From the NCBI GenBank assembly GCA_945873815.1, contig CAMCEE010000002.1:1-64000 (forward strand): DNA of 64,000 nucleotides, given 5' to 3'. Below, piece by piece: positions 18,063 to 30,200 of this stretch. Position numbers and translations under genes: made by a program. Under the pieces are notes generated by a model. The model searched no databases. It saw only the letters and a list, made by a program, of their open reading frames with translations, and was not told where the DNA came from. The stretch comes from an uncultured Caryophanales bacterium. GTDB taxonomy: Bacteria; Bacillota_I; Bacilli_A; RFN20; CAG-449. The stretch's first letter is position 1. Each line of letters starts with the position of its first letter.

Positions 18063-20345
18063 ATGGATTTATCATTTATTCAAGATAATTCAATCATTAT
18101 TTGCCCTAGTGAAATAAAGAATGAATTCATTACTTATTTTAATAACAAAATTGAAGTTCGTATTAAGTGTCTTTCTAAAAGTGAATTAATTGAAAGATGC
18201 TATTTTAGGTATGATGATAATGCTCTTTTATATCTAATGAAAAAAGGGAAAACATATTCTGAAGCAAAAGAAATATTAGTTAATCTTAGAGGAATTAAAA
18301 GAGGTAATGAAAAATTAGATGAATTATATAACATATATGAGGAATTAAATCAAAATCATCTTTTAAAGAAAGATTATTTGTTTAAGAATCTATTCAATGA
18401 GAAGAAAGTTTACGTATATGGATATTCAAAAAAGGACGAGGAATTGAATTATCTTCTTAAATCATATTTAAAAGTAGATTACGAGTTTATTGAACGAAAA
18501 AATAAAAACAATAAACCGATGATTATTAATTTTGAATCAAAGGAAGATGAAGTTAATAGATTATTTATTGAAATAGCTAAGTTAGTTGAAAAAGGTGTAT
18601 CATTAAATGATATCTACCTTTATAAATATCCGAGTGATTACGATATGTTAATCAAGAAATACGCTCGATATTATAATCTTCCAATTGAATTTACTTGTGA
18701 ATTAAACTTGTATGAAACAAGCGTGTTTAATGAATATCTCTATAATCTAAAAGAATGTAATAATCTAATTGAAGCTTATGATAAATTAGATGATTATTCT
18801 TATTATGATTATGGAGCAAAAAGAAAATTAGTTAATTTGATTAATGATGCATTGAACGTTTCGGATTCGATAGATAACATATATCAATTTATCATTGAAA
18901 AAGCTAAAGGAATTAGGCTAAAAGGAAAGAAATATGATAATTCAATTAAAATCGTTTCATCTAATGTTGTGAGGGATGGATATGTTTTTATCGTAGGTTT
19001 TTCTCTTGGATCATATCCTACTTTTTCAAAGGATACAGATTATTTATCGGATAAAGAAAAAGAAATTTTGCATCTTAATACAAGTGTATTGAAGAATAAG
19101 ATAAATGAGGAAGAATTATCCTATTTTGTTTCTAATCAAGATAATCTATACATATCTAGAACTAGTAAAGATGGGAAAGAAGAAAAATATGATACTCAAG
19201 TTGCTAAATCGTTGAATTTAAAAAATATTATTAAGAATGATGAAGGAATACGCTATTCGAAAGAATTAAGTGAAATCGAAGTAGCTCGATATAATGATGT
19301 ATATTTTTCATATCGAATCGATGGTGTTTTTGTCGATGCAATTGATCCTAAATCCTTTGCTTATCGTGAATATGATTATCATTTTAAATATTCTGATGTT
19401 TTTAAAGATGATAAAATGATTACTACTTCATATTCGCGTATAAATGAATATAATAAATGTCCTTTCAAATATTTTATTATGAAACTTTGTAAATGTGATT
19501 CTTTTGAGGATTCCTTTACGATAAATCTTGGTAATCTATTTCATAAAATTCTTGAGGATTCACTTAGTAAATCGATTAACCTAAATGATTACCAAAGTGA
19601 AATAGATGAGAAATTTGTTACTTGTAAAGACAAATTCTTCTTAAATCATCTACTTCCTCAAGTGGAAAAAATAATTGAAAAGAATAAGGATTTTATTACC
19701 CATAGCTCTTTTAACAAACAATATGCAGAAGTCCAATGCACGATTTCAGTGGATGATAATTCTATGCTGAAAGGAAAAATCGATAAGATTGTCGTTAATG
19801 AGAAGGAAAAAGAAATCTATATTGTGGATTATAAGACATATAATTTATCTTTTAATAGAATGAAAGTTCCTTATGGATTTGATTTGCAATTACCTTTATA
19901 TGGTGTTTTATTAAAAGAACAATTCCCAGATTATAAACAAGTTGGATTATATATTCAAAATATTTGCGTGCAAAAGGAAAATGAAAAGAGTTTTCTTTTA
20001 AATGGATTAACTCTTTCAGATGAGAGTGTAATATCCCGTCTTGATCATTCTATAGTAAATAAATCATATTATATTGATAAGATTACTAAAACAAGTAAAG
20101 GATTAAAAAAGAATAAATCTCTTATCAACGAACAAGAATTTGAAGATATCCTTAAGGACGCAAAAGAAGCTTTATCGAATTCTATAAGAAATATTAGAGA
20201 GGGTAAGTTTGATATAAAACCGACTAGATTTACTAATGAACAATCTTCTCCTTGTTCATATTGTAAATTGAGTTCAGTATGTTTCCATGAGGCTAGGGAT
20301 ACAAATATCATTACTATAGAAAAAGAAGAAAAGGAGAGTGAGTAA
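18063..20345 (+). CDS. addB: AddB-like nuclease subunit (PD-(D/E)XK plus Fe-S staple)
   Basis: EIYIVDYKTYNL nuclease motif; CSYCKLSSVC cluster; directly upstream of and overlapping addA. Confidence 0.8.
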   Translation: MDLSFIQDNSIIICPSEIKNEFITYFNNKIEVRIKCLSKSELIERCYFRYDDNALLYLMKKGKTYSEAKEILVNLRGIKRGNEKLDELYNIYEELNQNHLLKKDYLFKNLFNEKKVYVYGYSKKDEELNYLLKSYLKVDYEFIERKNKNNKPMIINFESKEDEVNRLFIEIAKLVEKGVSLNDIYLYKYPSDYDMLIKKYARYYNLPIEFTCELNLYETSVFNEYLYNLKECNNLIEAYDKLDDYSYYDYGAKRKLVNLINDALNVSDSIDNIYQFIIEKAKGIRLKGKKYDNSIKIVSSNVVRDGYVFIVGFSLGSYPTFSKDTDYLSDKEKEILHLNTSVLKNKINEEELSYFVSNQDNLYISRTSKDGKEEKYDTQVAKSLNLKNIIKNDEGIRYSKELSEIEVARYNDVYFSYRIDGVFVDAIDPKSFAYREYDYHFKYSDVFKDDKMITTSYSRINEYNKCPFKYFIMKLCKCDSFEDSFTINLGNLFHKILEDSLSKSINLNDYQSEIDEKFVTCKDKFFLNHLLPQVEKIIEKNKDFITHSSFNKQYAEVQCTISVDDNSMLKGKIDKIVVNEKEKEIYIVDYKTYNLSFNRMKVPYGFDLQLPLYGVLLKEQFPDYKQVGLYIQNICVQKENEKSFLLNGLTLSDESVISRLDHSIVNKSYYIDKITKTSKGLKKNKSLINEQEFEDILKDAKEALSNSIRNIREGKFDIKPTRFTNEQSSPCSYCKLSSVCFHEARDTNIITIEKEEKESE

Positions 20346-20346
20346 A

Positions 20347-23300
20347 ATGGCATGGACGAAAGATCAAGAACGTGCAATTCATGAAAGTGGGTATAATATC
20401 ATCGATTCTGCGGGTGCAGGTTCAGGTAAGACGGCTGTGCTTTCTGAAAGAGTTAGACATTTTATTGTGGATAAAGGATATAGAATAAATGATTTTTTGA
20501 TCGTTACTTTTACTAAACTTGCCGCTGGAGAAATGAAAGATCGCATTAGAAAAAAATTGGAGGAAAGCGGATCAAAAGAAGTTGAATTTGTCGATTCTGC
20601 AAGCATTACAACTTTTGATGGTTTTACTAATGCATTAATAAAGAAATATCATTATAAATTGGGCATTTCTAATGATTTTGGTGTAGTAGATGAACCAGTT
20701 ATGGACGTTACAAAACATCATATATTAGATGAGATGTTTGATCGAGAATATGAGAAACATGATCCACTTTTTGAAAGGATGATCTCAAAGTTTTGCTTTA
20801 AGGATGACGATGAATTAAAAGAACTTGTTTTAAAGATACAACAAAAGATAGATAAAGAAGTTGATAAGGAAGAATATTATCGCTTATTTATGTTAAACCA
20901 TTATTCAACGGAGTTTTATGATTTTTTGATTGGTGAATTAGAGGGTATAATCATCGCTCAAAGGGATGAATTTTATAATTTAGTTAACGAATTACCTCAA
21001 ATAGAATCCAAAAAAGGAGGACCTTTATATTTAGATTTAGTATTTTCTTTATTTGAAGATTTCTTTAATTCTACATCTTATGATGATTTAATTTCAAATT
21101 TTAATAAGGTTACAAAGTACCCTACAAAACCTCGAAATCAAGAAGACCCTTCATTTGAAATATGCTCAAAAAAATATAATGCAATAAAGAAATTTTTTAG
21201 TTCTCTTCCTAATTCAAAAAAAGAGATGGTTTCTTCATTAGAAGAGAATAAAGAATACGTGGAACTTCTCATGTCTTTTGCCTATGAACTTGATAAAAAA
21301 CAATATGAATACAAAAAGGAAAAACAAGTATTCTCATTTGAAGATATTGCTAAAATTGCTCTAAATTTGATTAAAAATGATAATAATGTTAGAGAAGAGC
21401 TCAAGAATCAATACAAGATGATTATGATTGATGAATATCAAGATACGTCGGCAATTCAAGAAGAAATGATGTCACTTATTAGTAATGATAATCTTTATAT
21501 GGTTGGAGATATTAAGCAATCTATCTATGCTTTTAGAAATGCTAAAAGTGAGATTTTTGCAAATAAATATTTGAAATATAAGAATCATGATGGTGGAGAA
21601 GCTATCGATATGAACAAGAACTTTAGATCGAGAAAAGAAGTTTTAGAAGATATCAATTTCATCTTTTCAAAAATTATGACTCTTGAAACTGGAGGAGCAA
21701 ACTATAAGAAGGATCACATTATTGAATTTGGTTTAGAAAAATATTTGGAATGCGATAATGAAAACCAAAACAACCATTCAGAGTTTATTATTTATAATAA
21801 AGATGATGATGAAGAAAATAGACCTCAAGCGGAGATAGAAGCACGTTTAATCGCGGAAGATATAATTTCTAAGATTAATGGAGGATATACAGTTTACGAT
21901 GCAAAACTTCAAATTAGAAGAGAATGTGAATTTAGAGATTTTTGTGTGATTATTGATCGAGGAACAGAATTTCCTTTGTATAAAAAGATTTTTACAGAAT
22001 ATCAAATTCCACTTTTTGTTGAGCAAAATGAAGAGATTCAAAATGCTTCAATCATCAAGATAATAAGAAGTATTATTGTAATTGCTCAAGCGGTGATTTC
22101 TGGTAATTTTGAGATGAAAGAAAAGATTGCACTTCTTTCTTTAGCTCGTTCATTTCTCTTTAGTAAAACTGATGAAGAAATCTATCTTATGTGCATGAAT
22201 GAGAACTATTTTGATAACGATATTTATAGAGAAATTAAAAATATTATTTATGAGAATAAGGGTTTATCTAATGCATTGTTATTTGATGAGTTAATATATG
22301 GACTTGACGTATATCACAAATTAGTTTTAATTGGTGATGTTGAAATCAATTCCATCCGTATCGATCAAATTCGCGCAACTTTTAAATCGATGACAAAACT
22401 AGATTATTCTTTCGATGATTTTATTTCGTATTTGGATAATGTAGAAAAATATGAACTTAAAATTACTATTACTTCGCAGAGTTCATCACTTAATTCTTGT
22501 AAAATAATCAATATTCATAAATCGAAGGGATTAGAATTCCCAATCGTTTATTTTCCAATGCTTACAAAATCATTTAATCCAAAAGAAAGTGACGATAAAA
22601 TCAATTTCTCAATCAAATATGGGACGATTTTACCTTTAGAAAATGATGATAAAGTAAACATATTGAAAATATTGAACGCTGATTGGGAATATCGCGAAAA
22701 TCTTTCGGAGAAAATAAGACTTTTGTATGTTGCTTTGACTCGTACAAGAGAAAAGATGATTTTTATTCTTCCTGAAGGGGAACTAGAAGAAAAGAATAAT
22801 CCTGGATCTTTTGCAGACTTATTGCGTCCATTTACTCGTGATTTTACAACAATAAAAAGGAAAGTTAGTTCGGATCTCATACTTCCAAAAATCCGAGAAA
22901 AAGAGATAGAAAGGAAAAAAATCGATTTAAAAGAGATACATTTTTCCTATAAAGAAATAAATGAAGTTCATGCAAGTAAAGATTTAAGAATCAACACGAA
23001 TAAATATATTCTTGAATATGGAACATATCTTCACGAATTAATGGAAATCATCGATTTTTATAATCCAGATTTATCAATAATCAAAAATGATAAAATTAAA
23101 AACATTATTTCTAATTTCTTTAATTCACCGATAATGAAAGATGTTAAAAATGCAAAAATCTATAAAGAATATGAGTTTTCATATGACGGAATAAATGGTA
23201 TTATCGACCTTTTCTTAGTTTATGATGATAATGTGGTTTTAATCGATTATAAGACAAAAAATATTGATGATGAACATTATGATTTACAATTGAAAACATA

Positions 23301-23385
23301 TATGGATTTTTTGAAAGAAAAATTTAATAAGCAAGTGATTGGTTATTTGTATTCACTTGAAAATGGTAATTATAGGCAAATATAA
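20347..23385 (+). CDS. addA: AddA-like UvrD-family helicase-nuclease
   Basis: DSAGAGSGKTAVLSERV Walker A; MIDEYQDTSAIQ; GDIKQSIYAFRNA; LLYVALTRTREKM; VLIDYKTKN nuclease motif. Confidence 0.93.
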   Translation: MAWTKDQERAIHESGYNIIDSAGAGSGKTAVLSERVRHFIVDKGYRINDFLIVTFTKLAAGEMKDRIRKKLEESGSKEVEFVDSASITTFDGFTNALIKKYHYKLGISNDFGVVDEPVMDVTKHHILDEMFDREYEKHDPLFERMISKFCFKDDDELKELVLKIQQKIDKEVDKEEYYRLFMLNHYSTEFYDFLIGELEGIIIAQRDEFYNLVNELPQIESKKGGPLYLDLVFSLFEDFFNSTSYDDLISNFNKVTKYPTKPRNQEDPSFEICSKKYNAIKKFFSSLPNSKKEMVSSLEENKEYVELLMSFAYELDKKQYEYKKEKQVFSFEDIAKIALNLIKNDNNVREELKNQYKMIMIDEYQDTSAIQEEMMSLISNDNLYMVGDIKQSIYAFRNAKSEIFANKYLKYKNHDGGEAIDMNKNFRSRKEVLEDINFIFSKIMTLETGGANYKKDHIIEFGLEKYLECDNENQNNHSEFIIYNKDDDEENRPQAEIEARLIAEDIISKINGGYTVYDAKLQIRRECEFRDFCVIIDRGTEFPLYKKIFTEYQIPLFVEQNEEIQNASIIKIIRSIIVIAQAVISGNFEMKEKIALLSLARSFLFSKTDEEIYLMCMNENYFDNDIYREIKNIIYENKGLSNALLFDELIYGLDVYHKLVLIGDVEINSIRIDQIRATFKSMTKLDYSFDDFISYLDNVEKYELKITITSQSSSLNSCKIINIHKSKGLEFPIVYFPMLTKSFNPKESDDKINFSIKYGTILPLENDDKVNILKILNADWEYRENLSEKIRLLYVALTRTREKMIFILPEGELEEKNNPGSFADLLRPFTRDFTTIKRKVSSDLILPKIREKEIERKKIDLKEIHFSYKEINEVHASKDLRINTNKYILEYGTYLHELMEIIDFYNPDLSIIKNDKIKNIISNFFNSPIMKDVKNAKIYKEYEFSYDGINGIIDLFLVYDDNVVLIDYKTKNIDDEHYDLQLKTYMDFLKEKFNKQVIGYLYSLENGNYRQI

Positions 23386-23500
23386 AAAAATTCGGTTTTT
23401 TTGGGTATATGATGATGTATTTATATAAATATTATTTATATATATTCCTTTTTGTTATATAATTTCTTTGGAAAGGTTCTAACATTACTTTAAGAATTAG

Positions 23501-24211
23501 ATGAGAAAAGGTTTATTTAGACTAGTCATTGCAATCCTTATTTCTTTACTCGGAATTACCGTTTCTTTTTGTTATGCGTGGTTTACTACAATTGAAAAAT
23601 CTCAAATTGAAGGTTTATCTTTCCAACTCATTGATGATATTGAAGGAAATGTTGAAATCATTGAAGGAGAAGGTGACTCATCAAAGGGTATTTTCTACTT
23701 TGGCTCTAGAATGGAATATAAGATTAAAATGCTTCGCGATATTACAAATTTAAAGGTTACTGGAGAAACAATTTTTCCTACATATGGTGAATTTAAAGCA
23801 CATTTTGAAAAACATGAAGATTTGTTGCTTGGAACATATAATAAATGCTTTAAAGACGGAGAAAAAGTTTATCAATATGTCTACGATATTGAGAAAGATG
23901 ATAATGTCAATAAGATTGATTTCTTATTTAATTTCTTGATTAATAATGATATTTTTAATGCAATTGATGTTTATGTCGAGAATCAAAAATTAATTTATCA
24001 TTCTTCTAACGACAAACCGTATTTCACTTTACCTGATCCAGAAACTGTATTTAATATGGGTATTGAATATTCATTATCTATAGCGATAGGCGAAAACGAT
24101 TTTTGTCCGACATATCAAAAACAAAATGAATCGTTTTACTATCTAACAAATAGTTTGAATTGCTTTTTATTAAGTCGAATTAATTTGAGTTTTGAATCGC
24201 AAATAGTATAG
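23501..24211 (+). CDS. Exported/anchored protein with TasA/camelysin-like N-terminus
   Basis: MRKGLFRLVIAILISLLGITVSFCYAWFTTIEKS; first gene of the LRR surface cluster. Confidence 0.7.
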   Translation: MRKGLFRLVIAILISLLGITVSFCYAWFTTIEKSQIEGLSFQLIDDIEGNVEIIEGEGDSSKGIFYFGSRMEYKIKMLRDITNLKVTGETIFPTYGEFKAHFEKHEDLLLGTYNKCFKDGEKVYQYVYDIEKDDNVNKIDFLFNFLINNDIFNAIDVYVENQKLIYHSSNDKPYFTLPDPETVFNMGIEYSLSIAIGENDFCPTYQKQNESFYYLTNSLNCFLLSRINLSFESQIV

Positions 24212-24219
24212 GAGAAAGT

Positions 24220-27200
24220 ATGCAAAATAATCCATTTAAGAAAATTATTATTTTAGTTATTTCATTACTTGCGACACTTCTTACAGCTGTCGGAGTTACT
24301 TTTGCTATTATCGCAAACCAAAATGTAAATAGAACTCATCAAATTGATATCGAATCCACGAACGTTACTTTTATTTATAATAATAAAACATATTTTGATG
24401 AAATTGGAACCGATAATATCAATTTGGATAAAGGTGTTCCAAGCGATGTAAAATTGAAAATTGAGATTGTTGGAACAAAAAAATTTATGGTCAATTACCG
24501 CGTTGATTTTGATCTTGAAATAAACGAACAAAATAGAGAAAAGAGCGAGATGCTCGCAAAAGCAATTGAAGTCTATGTTTTAGAAGATGGACATTATAAA
24601 AGTATTGGCGATTTGAATGATTTTTCAAATTATTTTTATAGTTCTCAAATGATTACAAATTATAGTAAAGAAGTATTTTTACGATTCATTTATTCTAAAG
24701 AAACATCAACCTCGTATGATAACTTGGCAAAAGAAGGCAATATAAGAATTGTAACGCGTGCTAATGCGGAAACAATGGATAATGCTGAATATATTTATAT
24801 AGATGAATCGAATGATTTTAAAGAAGCACTTTTATCGAATAATAATGTGACGATTGTTTTAATTAACGATATTACACTAAATGAAGATTTGACGGTTTCT
24901 AATAGAATAGGAATAGATTTAAATGGTCATAATTTAACGTTGAATAATAATATAAATATTTCGTATACGCAAGATTCGTTTGATGAAACAAAAAGAGGAT
25001 TAATTGATTCTCAAGGTACTGGTAATTTGCTAGGTACAGGGAAAATCACTGTATCGACAAATGAAAGTTATTTAGTAAGTAAAAATATTTCTAATTTACG
25101 TTATTCTATTTCAAATGTTAATTCTCATTTGTCGGATTTAAGTTTGACGATAAAATCTAGATTAAAGGATATAGAAGGTACTTATCATTATCCTGGAGAA
25201 GACTTAACTTACATTCTAAAAGATCTTGAATATTACATTTCTTATTTTGGTCTTACTTCGGAAGAAGGCGTTATTTCTTATAATGATGGAATTTTAAAAA
25301 TTCTTGATAGCGAAAATATTAATATAACTACAACATATTCTTATTCTTTAAGATTATCTGGGGCATATATTGACGGAAATATTCAATTATATGGTAATTC
25401 ATTAGAACAAATTGCACTCGATATTAAAAATAGTATTCCTGATACTATCTCTTCGACTATCTTATTGAAAACATATGATCAATATCGAAATGTATATATT
25501 GATTGGAGTGTCCAAGATGGTTTAGATAATAATCTTATGAATAACAATGGAATCTATTTACCAAACGGGAAGGCATTCATGGAGACAATCGATTCCTTAG
25601 AAGATACTGATATTCTTTTTACGATGAAATTAGTTAAAGGAATCAATCATTACGTTTATTCTTTTAAAAAAACTGGTGAATTAATCTCGATTGAAGATAA
25701 AGGTAATCTGTTAATTGATTCTCAACCTTTAGCTTTGAATTCTAATACGATTTATTCAGGCTATTCTTTATCAAATGAAACGCTAAATAAATATGGGGTT
25801 AAGAAAGTTGAGATTATTTTTCCTTCAAATGAAGAACCATATAAATACTTGAGTATAACTCCTGATAATAGAATAATCGTCGATGCTCTTGAGCAAAATT
25901 ATCGTAAGGAAGGAACATTGAATGTTAAGTTGACATTTAATGATAATAGGACGTTTGTAAAAGAAGTGCATTTCTTATTGTTAGGCGATAATTCATATGT
26001 TACAGAGTACGATATTTTATACCGCTTAGAAAAAGCTTTCAAAGATAATATGTATACTCGTGGTGAGGGAAGGGAATTCTTAGTTCCTGGTTCTTTATCA
26101 CCTCAATCGAGCAATGAATCAAAAGAAATCTTCGTTCAATATACATTTGATAATTCCATTAAAGATGCGATTTCAGCACTAACTAAATATTCACTAGTTT
26201 CTGAATATGAAGATCAAATCTCATATTATCTTAAAGATGGTGCAAACTATGTATTTATTAGAAATCTAAATAACCTAACATATGTTTATAAGAAAGTCGT
26301 TTCTCCAACTTTTGGAAATGAGTATTTTATATTAATAGATGGGAAATATCAAAAAACAAATGATTTATCTTTAGGAGTAAATTATTATTCTAGACATACT
26401 GCTTTATTTGAATATCAAGAAGCTAATCCGACAGATAATTCCAAAACTTATTATGTTTTCAGTAATGGAAGATACATTGAAGCAAATGATTTATCAATTG
26501 ATAGAACATATTATGAAAGAATAGCTGTTGAAAAAGACATATACAGGAAAGATATTTGCATAGAAATCCTCTTTAATAAGATTTCGTTTGTCAATAACAA
26601 AGACGTTAATGTTCATGCGGTACTATATACTCTAGATAGTGAAGGAAATATCCATTACGTAGATGATGTTCCAGGAATCAATGTTTCTGGAGATGAATGG
26701 AAAAAGATGGAATATGATTTTTCATTTACTATCAAAGGAATAATTCAAAACAATGAAAATGGGATTCTAGATCATAATTTATATTCTTTCCTATTGGCTT
26801 GTTTCGACTGTAATGGAGATTCGATTATTAACTTCGATGAAAGCGAATTGACATGGGATGAAATTATTCAAAATGCAATAAATAATGGGTATAGCAGTTT
26901 GATTGGTACTGTTACAGATTCAAAAGCACCTGATTACAATAACAAATATCTAAAATTTGAAAATATGAATATCACTTCAATAAAGGGAATCGAATATTTC
27001 CAAAATATTGAAGGATTATCTCTTGAAAATACATCGATTAGTAATATCTCATATTTAGAAAGTTTGAAGAGACTTAAATATTTAGATTTATCAAACAATA
27101 ATATTGCAGATCTTTCTTCTATATCACTTATGGATGATATTATCACACTAGATTTATCGTTCAACCATATTTCTGATATCGAGCCTTTAAGATATTTAAA

Positions 27201-30200
27201 AGCTATTTCGTCTCTCAATTTGGATAGTAATACAATTGCAGATTTTGAACCACTAACGGAAATGACTACACTAAGAATGCTTAATGTAAGTAATATGAAG
27301 AAAAATGATTCTATTTCTCTTGCGCTTGATGCAAGCAGCAAATATGCTTGGGCTTTAGTTATTGCAAATAATAAGAATTTATCTAATATTACTTATAAAT
27401 TAGGCTCTTCAACATATACAATTACCGCTTCGTTAGTTGAACAAGCTATCGCAAAGGCTATGAAAGATGTATATATGATTAACCGCGTATATAAGACATT
27501 ATATTTGCCTACGGTTTACTATTATGGTGGAGTAACGTATGAACTTGAATGGTTTAATGATTCTAATGCAAACATTATTTTACAAAAGCCAGATGGAAAC
27601 CATAATTATCAATTATATGAGATTAAAAACCCATTTATTGATAAGGCATTAACTCTTCGTGTACAAGCTAAAAATGGTTCAAATTATTATGCTATTACTA
27701 GAACATTTAATATTACGATTGAAAAAGAACCAGGTACAGAAGCAATTCTATATTATAACAAACAATATATTGATTTGCTTGAGAAAGATATATCAACTGG
27801 TAAACTAAAATTCATTGAAGATGAGAGCTTATTGAGTGCAATCTTTGAAAAATTTAATACGATTACTGAAGGATCATATGATGGAAAAGATGAGAAAAAC
27901 CTTGTTTCATTAGATGATTGGAATTCCTTTGATGAAGTTAATATTGATTTCTCATATAAGAATATTACCTCATTAAAAGGTATTGAATGCTTAAATATGG
28001 TTGGGCATACTTTTACCCTTGATTTATCTGGAAATAAAATTGATGATTTATCGCCTTTAATCTTAATAAAAGATAAAATTAAATCGCTCAAATTAGGTGG
28101 ATATAATTACGATATCGCAACTCTTGTTGGTGATGATGAACGTGGAAGAATTACTAAACTTGAAGTATTGGATGTATCTAATTGCTATCAAATTGATGAA
28201 TATCTTCCAGAATTATATGAACTATATATACATAATCCAGTTGTTAAGATTTATATAGAAACTAGTTATGATACTGATAGCAATGCTTATTGGAATCCAT
28301 ATGAGGAATTGCTTCCTATTTATCTATCAGAAATTCCTAGCGTTTTAACATTTGGAATGGTTAATCAATCATATTATATTTACGATATGATTAGTGGTGA
28401 TACTACGAAAAATTCATATACATTTAATTTCTATGGATACGACTATGATTTCTATTTAGATTCTTCTTCATCGAAACTTTATTATCCAACTAGTGTAAGT
28501 GCATATAATAATTTTAAACTTAGAAATGATAATGAATTATATCTTGCTTCTATTCCTCCACAAAGTGGATCATATGGATTTGATTTATATTTATCTGCAA
28601 GCGATACTCATGGAGAAATCAGTTGTAATACATTAATACAATTAAACTATCTTGGAATTGAACAACGTATTGTAGTACATAATTCAAAGGGAGTGAATTT
28701 TGCTGATTATTCTTCTAGTGCTGTTTTACTTAAGCACCTTATTGCTTCTCCAGAAGTAAGAGTGATAGTTTTAACGAGATTAAATGATAATGGTTTCCGC
28801 ATGTTCTCATCTGATGACTACCGATATAAAGATGGGTCGTTAAATGATTATCTTTCTTTTGATGCTAGTTTAAATGCAACTTCACTCTCGGTTTGCCGAT
28901 ATTATTTAAAAGATGATGTATATCATATTTCTACGAATGTTCTAGCAAATATTACTCCAGGCGAGATTACTATTAATGGACCTAGTGATCATGAAAGTAA
29001 AACATTATTATATGGATTAAGATATCTTCCAAAAGTTACTAGAGTTACGATTAACCGTGATTTTGCATTTGGAGATGGAGCTGATTTAGTCAATCTTACA
29101 AGTCTAGTTGTTAAATATGGTTCAATCGATATGACAAAACTAAGATATCAATTAAAAATCACAACAATGTCCTTTACTGAATGTTTCTATTTTAATTCCA
29201 ATGCTGAGGTAGTAAAAAAATATTTACCAGATTTGGTATCATTTACATACTCTTACCAATGGACTAAAGATAAGAAAATTTGCTTCTTAGATGATTATCG
29301 TTGGACGAAAGGATTGATTGATGAAAATGGTAAGTCTAAAATAACTGTATTCAATGTTTATAAATCGATTGAAAATAGTAGTAAGCGCGGAATTATTGTT
29401 AAGAACGTAGAATATATTAAAGATTTATATCTTGCAAGTTTGAAAAATCAAAATAATGATAAAAATAAATTGTCATTTAAGATTGGTAGTCCTTCGAAAA
29501 ACGAAGATTCATCATATTTCTTCTCAGTAGATGCTTTAGGCAATATGGGTGTTAGTACATCTAAAAACCCGGATTCTTTTGATATGATGTGGGAGGAATC
29601 TTCGGAAGCAATCAATTCTGCTTTTGATACAAAAGATAACATCAATCTAGATAATATCGTAAATAATAATATGATTAATGGATTGGGTTTAAGAGTAGAT
29701 GGAACAACCTATGTATCTTTAGCTTCAACTGATTCTAGGAGAACAAAGATTACAACTTCTAATTATATTACTGTCCCTTCTTCTTCTGGTAAAGAACTAT
29801 ATGGTCTGGTTTATGGAAATAATTCAACGATTCACAATAGTTATCCAATTACATGGAAGTATATTTATAATCCTTCGGGATCATATTCTTCATCTAATCT
29901 ATGGTCGTTAACGAATAATACACTTCAAGGTGATTTAAATACTTCATCCTTGTCATCCTATTTTACTATAACTTTAGAATCTGAAGTGTATAAGATTGTT
30001 CCAAAATCATCCGCGAATGGGTATTTATTCTTGTTTGGTATCTTGAATAATAAATATTTATATGGTTACGATTTCGTCGTCAATAGTGGAGATAATTTAT
30101 TTACTAGTCTTCCTGATGTAACATTAAGAGAATATCTTTTCTCTTTATCAAAATCGAATCCAAAAACAGCGATTAACGCTACTAGCGCAATCTCGAAAAA

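Noticed and set aside
24265-24531. Minus-strand ORF (88 aa) inside the giant LRR gene, and similar antisense ORFs at 26934, 27753, 29448, 31935 and 32265
   Set aside because: Shadow ORFs opposite a strongly supported long CDS; no RBS or family signal.
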